From an uncultured Clostridia bacterium (GTDB taxonomy: Bacteria > Bacillota > Clostridia > Christensenellales > Aristaeellaceae): a DNA stretch of 64,000 nt. Every line of letters begins with the position of its first letter. Position 1 is the first letter of the stretch. Positions 58,262 to 64,000 of this stretch are shown here, in pieces. The stretch spans positions 1 through 64,000 of the forward strand of contig CAKTXZ010000014.1 of the NCBI GenBank assembly GCA_934632155.1. The letters are read 5' to 3'. Made by a program: the position numbers and the translations under genes. The notes below the pieces were generated by a model that had not been told where the DNA came from, did no database searches, and worked only from the letters and a program-made list of their open reading frames with translations.

Positions 58262-58319
58262 CGCCTCCTTTGCTATAATGAGAGCAGGTCTGGCAACCGC
58301 AGCAAAAGCAAAGGAGGCG
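58262..58319 (+). promoter_or_regulatory. Inverted repeat masking the tnpA ribosome site
   Basis: CGCCTCCTTTGCT (58262-58274) is the exact complement of AGCAAAGGAGGCG (58307-58319), which contains the AAGGAGG of tnpA. The internal -10 TATAAT (58274-58279) starts RNA after the left arm, so only read-through RNA from outside would fold the site shut. This protects the element from activation by neighbouring transcription. Confidence 0.75.
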
Positions 58320-58327
58320 AGCCATTT

Positions 58328-58801
58328 ATGGTAAATGACAATGGTATTTTATCACACATGAAGTGGAATTGCAAATACCATATCGTATTTGCGTCAAAGT
58401 ATCGGCGGCAGGTGGTATATCGGCAAATCAAGGCGGATATAGGAAGGATAATCAGGCAGCTATGCGAAATGAAGAAAGTGGAAATCATCGAGGCAGAAGC
58501 ATGCCCGGATCATATCCATATGTTAGTGAGCATACCGCCCAATATCAGCGTATCGCAGTTTGGGGGATATCTAAAGGGAAAAAGTTCATTGATGATATTC
58601 GACGAACATGCGAACTTGAAGTACAAGCATGGGCATCGACATTTCTGGCGCCGAGGGTACTATGTGGACACGGTGGGACGGAACAAAGAGAAAATTGCAG
58701 AATACATCCGGCATCGGCTGGACGAGGATATCATGGCGGACCAGCTGTCCTTCAAGGAGTACATAGACCCGTTTACGGGCAGCAGGAACTCCAAGGCATA
58801 A
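58328..58801 (+). CDS. tnpA: IS200-family Y1 transposase
   Basis: The 157-residue HUH transposase has the metal-binding pair in CPDHIHMLVS (His62 and His64) and the likely catalytic Tyr126 in EKIAEYIRHR, matching the spacing of IS608 TnpA. Other family pieces are KYHIVFASKYRR at the start and HRHFWRRGYYVDTVG (about 100). It cuts and joins single-stranded DNA at hairpin ends. Translation starts at ATG 58328 behind AAGGAGG. Length and motifs are complete. Confidence 0.95.
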   Translation: MVNDNGILSHMKWNCKYHIVFASKYRRQVVYRQIKADIGRIIRQLCEMKKVEIIEAEACPDHIHMLVSIPPNISVSQFGGYLKGKSSLMIFDEHANLKYKHGHRHFWRRGYYVDTVGRNKEKIAEYIRHRLDEDIMADQLSFKEYIDPFTGSRNSKA

Positions 58802-58928
58802 GAAAAGGCCGCTTTGGCGGCGGCCCGAGAAAGTACTGCGGTTGCCGGACTGTTCAATGCGCCTTTAGGCGCGGCTGGTATCATTGCCTTGAAGGCATGG
58901 TGCATACCTCCGGCTTAGCCGGTGGTTT

Positions 58929-59042
58929 TGATTCGTATCGCCCGGCTTTGCCGGGCGGGGAGAATTTGCGAACGTTCGCGCGGCAAAAGCCTTTCCGCAG
59001 CCTTGCCCCGCAGGATAAAGCCCTTCATCCCGCAGGGCGCGC
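58929..59042 (+). repeat. Dispersed palindromic repeat, copy C (left part missing)
   Basis: This begins with GATTCGTATCGCCCGGCTTT, matching the middle of copy A, and continues through CGTTCGCGC...TTTCCGCAGCC to the CTTCATCCCGCAGGG palindrome seen in copy B. The part corresponding to the left 60 bp of copy A is absent, exactly where the IS200 right end lies. It has no coding capacity. Confidence 0.7.
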
Positions 59043-59141
59043 GTCGCCAAACTGCGCTTTTGACACGCAGGCGCCTCTGCCTCCGGCATGGTTCGGGGCG
59101 ACTCGCCCTGCAGGGGCAGGATCCTCTTCCGCTGCCGTCCG

Positions 59142-59756
59142 TCAGAAGAACAGCGCCTTCAGATACTGCGCCAGCGCGGCGGACACCTGCTTAACGTCCT
59201 TGCCCGAGGTGTTGATTATCAGGTCGTAGTTATCCCGCGCGCCCCATTTCCGGCTGCTGAAATAGTTGTAATATTTAGCCCGATCCCGGTCGATCCCTTC
59301 GATGCGCCGCCGCATTTCCTTTTCCGTGAAGCCTTCTTCCTCCGTCCGTTGCTCCATGCAGCGCTTCAGCCTGCTCTCCATGTCTGCGTATACGAAGATT
59401 CGGAAGGGATTCATGTCCCGCAGAATGTAGTCCGCGCACCGGCCCACGATGATACAGTCCGACCTTCTGGAAAGCTCCTCCAGCAAGCGATGCTGCTCGG
59501 CAAAAATCAGAACGCTGTTTTGAATCATCGGATCAGTCACGGGGTAGAAGCTGTGCCCAATGTGGATGGGGAAGGCGATGAGGGGCCTGCGTTCGCTGAT
59601 CCGCTGGATGTATTCCTCGGACAATTGGGTGCGGTTGGCGACCTCCGTGATGATCTCATGGTCGTAGTAGGCAAGCTGCAATGCTTCCGAGACCCGGCGG
59701 CCGATTTCGCGCCCGCCGCTCCCGAACTCACGGCCAATGGTGATGATCCTGTTCAT
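59142..59756 (-). CDS. Cytidylate-kinase-like protein
   Basis: The 204-residue P-loop protein is in the Cytidylate_kin2 family. The N-terminal MNRIITIGREFGSGGREIG holds a GxxGSGG-type nucleotide loop (about 8-16). Further features are IVGRCADYILRD (about 99) and a LID-like RRRIEGIDRDRAKYYNYF (about 148). These proteins resemble CMP kinase but lack the full CMP site, and their substrate is unknown. The start at 59756 is preceded by GGAAAGGAGAAGC. It stands alone between repeat copy C and an empty stretch. Confidence 0.88.
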   Translation of the reverse strand: MNRIITIGREFGSGGREIGRRVSEALQLAYYDHEIITEVANRTQLSEEYIQRISERRPLIAFPIHIGHSFYPVTDPMIQNSVLIFAEQHRLLEELSRRSDCIIVGRCADYILRDMNPFRIFVYADMESRLKRCMEQRTEEEGFTEKEMRRRIEGIDRDRAKYYNYFSSRKWGARDNYDLIINTSGKDVKQVSAALAQYLKALFF

Positions 59757-59982
59757 GGCGCTTCTCCTTTCCTTTTTTCAGGCGCTTCCTTGCGGAATGG
59801 CTTGATGCCTTCGCTTCCATATGATATGAGAACGTTGTCCCGTATCCCCTGCAGTCAGGCAGCCTTCCGGAGGGGAGGCGGCTGCCCTTGAAAAATCAGG
59901 CGCGGCAAGACATTTGGATCACCGCATGGGCCGGGCGGAGGGAAACGTCGCGTCGAAGAGGTCCTTCATGGTTTTATTATAG

Positions 59983-61337
59983 CACATCCTTGGAATAAAT
60001 GATAGTCCGCAGACTGCCGCGCCGGTAAGCGGATGCCTGCCCGCCGCCGCAGCGGAAACGCCCGCATATTCGCCGTCCGCCGCCCATCAGCCGCAGGCCA
60101 TGCAAACGGTCATCCGCGCCAATCCGGACGAGCGGCTGCGCGCCGTTATCGAACGGGTCAGGAAGCGATGCGGCATTTCCGACCGCTACACCGGCTTCAG
60201 CGGCGATCAGAGCGTGGAGGAAGGCGGGGCTCGCTGGCGTCTGCGCTGGTGGAACGAAAACGGCGCCTTCAGCGTTACCTGCGGCGACGACGGCTATCCC
60301 TGTCAGCTTTCCCGCTCTGAAAGCAGGCTGCGGGAATATGAGACCTATTTCGCCCCCTGTGTTCCCGGCGATGATCTGGAAAGCCTCCGAGACGCCGCGC
60401 AGGCGTTCCTGAACAACGCGCTGCGCGAAAACGAGGACTATCGGCTCAAGATCCCCGAAAAGCGGCTGAACCTGAACCCCGGCGGTGGCGTTTATCTGGA
60501 GGGAAGGCTTCTCGGGGAGGGACTGAGGACGGATATTCGTTGTACGCTGGAGCTCGATCGCAAGGAAACGACGGTGCGCTCCTTCTGGCGGAGCGACGGC
60601 TGGCAGCGGCTGACCGAAGCGGACGAGCTGCTCAAGGGCGCCGTCCGCCCGACGCTCCAATACGTGTCCGACGGTGAAAGCCGGGCGGAGCTGCGCTATG
60701 CTCCGGAGGACGCCGGACATTACTGGCGGTTTCCGGAGAGATGTACGACCTGAACGCCGGTCGCGGCGAGCAGAGCCTGATGGACGCGCCCGCTCAGGCG
60801 GAGGCAGACGCCGGAGAAAAGGGGCTGACGCAGGCGGAAATCGCGGGCGCCGAAAAGCTGGGGGACGCTCTGCCGGAGGAGAAGCCGGACGCCGCTGTGC
60901 GGCGCATGACGGCGCTGGGCGTTACCGAGGGCTATGCCCTGCAAAGCGTCCGATACAGCACGGAGGATAAGCGGCTCACGGCGCGGCTGAGCTGTCGGGC
61001 GGAGATCCGAGACGCCCAGGACTGCCGCCGGCTGTCGGGCGCAGCGGAGGAAGCCGCCAAGGACGTTTTCCGCCGCCTTGAATCCGGCCAGCTGTCCCGT
61101 CATGTCACCCTGAACGCGCATGCCGGCGCGCTGCTTGAAATGAACAGCTGCGGGGGCTACTGCTCCGCAGCCTGCAAATTCGGCGACGACGCGGCGGACG
61201 CCGCCCCAATGAGGGCGGTTCACTTTCTGGAAAAATACCTTCCGGAGTATGCTGCTCATATGACCGTTCGCCCCGCCGTTTTTCCCGCGCAGGGCGGTTA
61301 CTACAATCTCCGCGTTCAGGTTCGGGCCGTGCGCTGA
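59983..61337 (+). pseudogene. YcdB/YcdC-repeat protein, truncated and frameshifted
   Basis: Two plus-strand frames join near 60740: the first ends YAPEDAGHYWRF and the second starts EMYDLNAGRGEQ, together giving the usual end of a YcdB/YcdC repeat. A second repeat follows (AEIAGAEKLGDALPEEKPD ... LTARLSCRAEIRDA), then a C-terminal tail. The open frame begins after a TAG at 59980 with a sequence like the end of a signal peptide (CLPAAAAETPAYS) but no start codon, so the N-terminus is lost. Intact relatives are secreted cell-surface proteins of unknown role with this repeat. Assembly error could explain the shift but not the missing start. Confidence 0.65.
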
Positions 61338-61511
61338 ACGATCCGGGCTATTCCCATGGAGGAGCCGCGGACAGGCGTCGCCCCGAGCGCGGAAGCCCTT
61401 GCCAGCGGCAGGCTGACGCTTACGCTCCGAGATCAGATGGCGCCGGGCAATCAGGCGAAGGCCTTTCTGCGCTTTCTGGGGGGGCCGGCTGTCCGGAGTC
61501 GCATTAATCGG

Positions 61512-61546
61512 AAGCCCCTTGTCCGTTTCCGGGCAAGGGGCCTTTG
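61512..61546. terminator. Hairpin between the convergent genes
   Basis: GCCCCTTG (61513-61520) pairs with CAAGGGGC around an 11-nt loop. T-runs on both sides are short, so it may be a weak two-way terminator for the YcdB relic and the MMPL gene. Confidence 0.5.
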
Positions 61547-61551
61547 TATCG

Positions 61552-64000
61552 TCAGCTTTTGCGAACCACCCATCGGTCAAACAGCGCCAGCATGCCGGGC
61601 AGGACCAGCAGAATCAGCAGGATGGCCGACAGGCAGCCGATGGACAGCGTCTGGACGATGGCCTCGATCGTGGGGTTCTTAAACAGCGGGCCGACCAGCG
61701 CCGTAATCAGCACCATGATGGAGCCGGAGGTGAGCACCGTGTGGATGCTTCCCCGATAGGCGGCGACCAGCGCCTCCCTGACGTCCATGATCCGCCGCAT
61801 CTCCCGGTAGTAGCTGGCGTACAGGATGCCGTAGTCGATGGCCGCGCCCATCAGGATGCACTCCACGATCAGCAGCGCCAGGTAGTACATGGAGCCTCCG
61901 AAGGCGCCCACGGCGGATACCGTCAGGAACACGCCGCACTGCACGATGAGCACCAGAAGGGCGGGGATCGCGAGGGAACGGAAGGTCAGCGCTACCACAA
62001 GGAAGATGGACAGCGCCGTCAGCAGCGTAATGACCAGCAGCTCCCGATCAAAGCCCCGCTCCATCTCGTCCACCATGGCGCTGGCGCCAATCAGATAATA
62101 CCTGCCGCTCAGCGACGCGTCGCAGGCCTCCCGCAGCTCGCGGATAAAGGTCTCCGTCTCCGCTGATTCCTCCGGCAGCTCAGTCTGGAAAATGAGCCGG
62201 GAGTAATTCTCGCCGCGAAGCTGCCCTGCCGCCTCGTCCGCCTGCCGCTTCGCTTCCGTTATCTGCGCGCGCAGATCGTCGTCCAGCGCGGGAGCGATCC
62301 GGGGATCATTCGCCGCCGCGTTCAGGTAATCCAGCAGCTGCGCGATGGAGAGCGTCCACGCGGGGTCGCCCTCCGTGCGGCTGGCGCGGTACAGGTACAG
62401 AAGACGCAGCGCGTTTTCATCCGCGCCGGGCAGCAACCCTGCCATTTCCTCCGGCGTAAAGGCGGCGTTTGAAACCACCGCATCGGTCACGTCGCGCATT
62501 TGCCGGAGGGCGGCGACCGTCGCCTCGTCGACCATCGCTGCGGCAAACGGCTTGCTCAATACGTTATCCGTCAGAAAAACGATGAATTCGTGGACGGACA
62601 GCGCGCTGTCCGGCGCGTATTGCGCGCCGTACTTCATTTTCATCAGCTGCGTCGCCTGCGCCTCGCTCATTCCCATCGCTTTGGCCAGCGCCGAAGCCGT
62701 CAGGGGCGTCTGAATCGCGTCTTTGTCCGTCAGCGGCAGCAGGCGGGCAAGCTGGGATTGCATTTCCTCGTCCACATAGCCGGACAGCCGGGAATCTGTC
62801 AGGCAGCTTTGCGCAAAGGCGGCGAACTGCGCAAGCGTCAGGGCGGGCGATCCGTCCGGGCTGTAGTAAGCATAGTAGATCATCCGCAGCATATCGTCCG
62901 GAACCGCCAGCTCCCCGTCCATGGCGGACAGGGCGTTCGCCATTTCCTGCGCCGTGCAGGGCTTTCCAAGCGTGCCCGAATAGAAAACGGCGCTGCGGAC
63001 GGCGGGATGGTCGGACAGGGTCTCCGCAATGCTTCCGACCGCCGCCTCGTCTCGGCTCTCATACAGCAGCACCAGCCGGTTCTCTCTGGGGAACGCCTCC
63101 GCTACGGGATCGACTCTGGACAGGGTGTATACCGTGGCCGTCTGTCCCTGAAGAAGGTACCCGCCCGCAAACACCAGCAGGAACGCCGCGGCGATGAACC
63201 GGCGGAGGCGGTAGCTGAAGCCGCCCAGCGCCGCAAGGGGATCCCGCCTGCCCTCCGGTCGCGGCTTCCGTCTCTTGGCCGTTTTTTCAATCGCTTTATG
63301 AAACAGCAGGATCAGGCCGGGCAGCGCCGTAAATACGCACAGCATGCTGAAGGCCACACCCTTGGCCAGCACCACGCCCAGATCCGTGCCGATCTGAAAG
63401 CTCATGAACAAAAGCATCAGCAGCCCCACGATGGTGGTAAAGCCGCTGCCGGCGATGGCCCCAAAGGAGGCGGTCAGCGCGTTCTCCATCGCCTCCGTCC
63501 GGTCGTCCGTGACGGCCAGCTCCTGCCGGTACCGGTTCATCAGGATGATGGAATAATCCATGGACAGCGCCAGCTGCAATATAGCGGCCACGCCCGCCGT
63601 CACGTCGGAGATCTCGCCCAGAAAGTAGTTCGTGCCCAGATTCAGCGCCACGGCCACCCCGATGGTCACAAGGAACAGCAGCGGCTCGAAATAGCTGTCG
63701 CAGGCCAGCAGCAGGATCAGCAGAATGACGCCGAAGGCCACGACGTACACCGTGAGGGGAATTTCCGGGGCAGAGGTATCGTCGTTGGCGACGGTCGCGC
63801 CGAGCTCCTCTCGCAGCGTGCGCTCCAGCGCCGCCTCCTCCGGCGTATTATAGCCGTATTTTGTGGTCAGCACGTACAGCGCCCAATCGCCGTGGTTGTA
63901 ATCCGGGCTGTCCGGCGCGTAGGCCACGGCGGTCACTTGGGGCAGCGCCCTCAGATCCTCCAGCCGCTGCTCCCGCTGCTCGGGCGAAAGGCCGCCGAAC
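61552..64000 (-). CDS. MMPL/RND-type membrane exporter (5' end outside window)
   Basis: At least 815 residues of a large RND-superfamily transporter of the MMPL kind lie here; the N-terminus is beyond position 64000. The first transmembrane block (YVVAFGVILLILLLACDSYF ... LALSMDYSIILMNRY) carries the intramembrane aspartate motif SMDYSI, and the second block repeats it (ECILMGAAIDYGILYASYYR). Between them is a long extracytoplasmic part (about 290-580), consistent with lipid or peptide export. It ends LALFDRWVVRKS. No partner outer-membrane or fusion protein is seen, as expected in a Gram-positive. Confidence 0.9.
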   Translation of the reverse strand, partial: FGGLSPEQREQRLEDLRALPQVTAVAYAPDSPDYNHGDWALYVLTTKYGYNTPEEAALERTLREELGATVANDDTSAPEIPLTVYVVAFGVILLILLLACDSYFEPLLFLVTIGVAVALNLGTNYFLGEISDVTAGVAAILQLALSMDYSIILMNRYRQELAVTDDRTEAMENALTASFGAIAGSGFTTIVGLLMLLFMSFQIGTDLGVVLAKGVAFSMLCVFTALPGLILLFHKAIEKTAKRRKPRPEGRRDPLAALGGFSYRLRRFIAAAFLLVFAGGYLLQGQTATVYTLSRVDPVAEAFPRENRLVLLYESRDEAAVGSIAETLSDHPAVRSAVFYSGTLGKPCTAQEMANALSAMDGELAVPDDMLRMIYYAYYSPDGSPALTLAQFAAFAQSCLTDSRLSGYVDEEMQSQLARLLPLTDKDAIQTPLTASALAKAMGMSEAQATQLMKMKYGAQYAPDSALSVHEFIVFLTDNVLSKPFAAAMVDEATVAALRQMRDVTDAVVSNAAFTPEEMAGLLPGADENALRLLYLYRASRTEGDPAWTLSIAQLLDYLNAAANDPRIAPALDDDLRAQITEAKRQADEAAGQLRGENYSRLIFQTELPEESAETETFIRELREACDASLSGRYYLIGASAMVDEMERGFDRELLVITLLTALSIFLVVALTFRSLAIPALLVLIVQCGVFLTVSAVGAFGGSMYYLALLIVECILMGAAIDYGILYASYYREMRRIMDVREALVAAYRGSIHTVLTSGSIMVLITALVGPLFKNPTIEAIVQTLSIGCLSAILLILLVLPGMLALFDRWVVRKS

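Larger units (their letters stand above)
58255..58928 (+). mobile_element. IS200-type insertion sequence
   Basis: The element holds a single Y1 transposase gene. At the left, a 13-bp inverted repeat (58262-58274 against 58307-58319) covers the transposase ribosome site. At the right, hairpins GCGCCtttaGGCGC, TGCCTtgAAGGCA and CCGGCttaGCCGG (58859-58922) form the expected subterminal structure. IS200 elements have no terminal inverted repeats and make no target duplication, so the ends are approximate. It carries no TnpB. The gene is intact, so the element may be active. Its right end directly abuts dispersed repeat copy C. Confidence 0.85.

Overview
The window reads as a GC-rich chromosome segment from an anaerobic, carbohydrate-degrading Firmicute, most like the gut Clostridia (Christensenellales/Oscillospirales type). 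The support is consistent AGGAGG ribosome sites, TTGACA/TATAAT promoters, lysine synthesis through DapL, three carbohydrate ABC transporters (two of LplB/YtcP type, one of ribose type) and several glycoside hydrolases. The taxonomic placement is inference from gene content, not a search result.

Layout. 1-4190: a decayed conjugative-element region, with an LPD28-like fragment, a frameshifted Rrf2 regulator, an intact UvrA-like ABC ATPase and the C-terminal end of a large serine recombinase. 4340-6794: a DUF1254/DUF1214 secreted protein and its TetR regulator. 6961-8173: a prophage tail-gene relic whose 3' part is inverted. 8227-23810: a PrpR-like regulator divergent from an 11-gene operon (acid-sugar kinase, SDR, binding protein and two permeases, glycoside hydrolase, FAD oxidoreductase, Gfo/Idh, Fe-ADH, DapA-like aldolase, PdxA-like dehydrogenase), apparently for import and breakdown of an unknown glycosidic acid sugar. 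23811-24393: an ISL3 relic and a dispersed repeat. 24394-35290: a second sugar locus (beta-phosphoglucomutase, GH3, ribose-type ABC transporter, carboxylesterase) next to an AraC-GH39 fusion protein. 35499-41453: a housekeeping run on the minus strand, argS-dapF-dapL-purA-histidine phosphatase. 41700-47095: plus-strand genes pepF, PHP, HIT, rpsU, DUF1934, an unknown gene and an MBL hydrolase. 47514-55732: an IclR regulator divergent from a DapA-like lyase, an LplB-type transporter and two sialidase-fold proteins, a third catabolic locus. 55733-57170: a palindrome-rich stretch with gene debris. 57178-57332: tRNA-Gln and tRNA-Glu. 57602-59756: an unknown gene, an IS200 element and a cytidylate-kinase-like protein. 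59983-61337: a broken YcdB/YcdC-type protein. 61552-64000: an MMPL/RND-type exporter running off the window.

The three catabolic loci share one plan: a dedicated regulator, ABC import, then cytoplasmic hydrolases without signal peptides. Each has a strong hairpin just after the solute-binding-protein gene, which should set binding protein above permease expression. The most novel material is the acid-sugar operon with its GAFTGA-less regulator, the AraC-GH39 fusion with a probable ATT start codon, the sialidase-fold pair lacking the arginine motif beside an altered DapA-like lyase, and a three-copy mosaic palindromic repeat that abuts the IS200 end.
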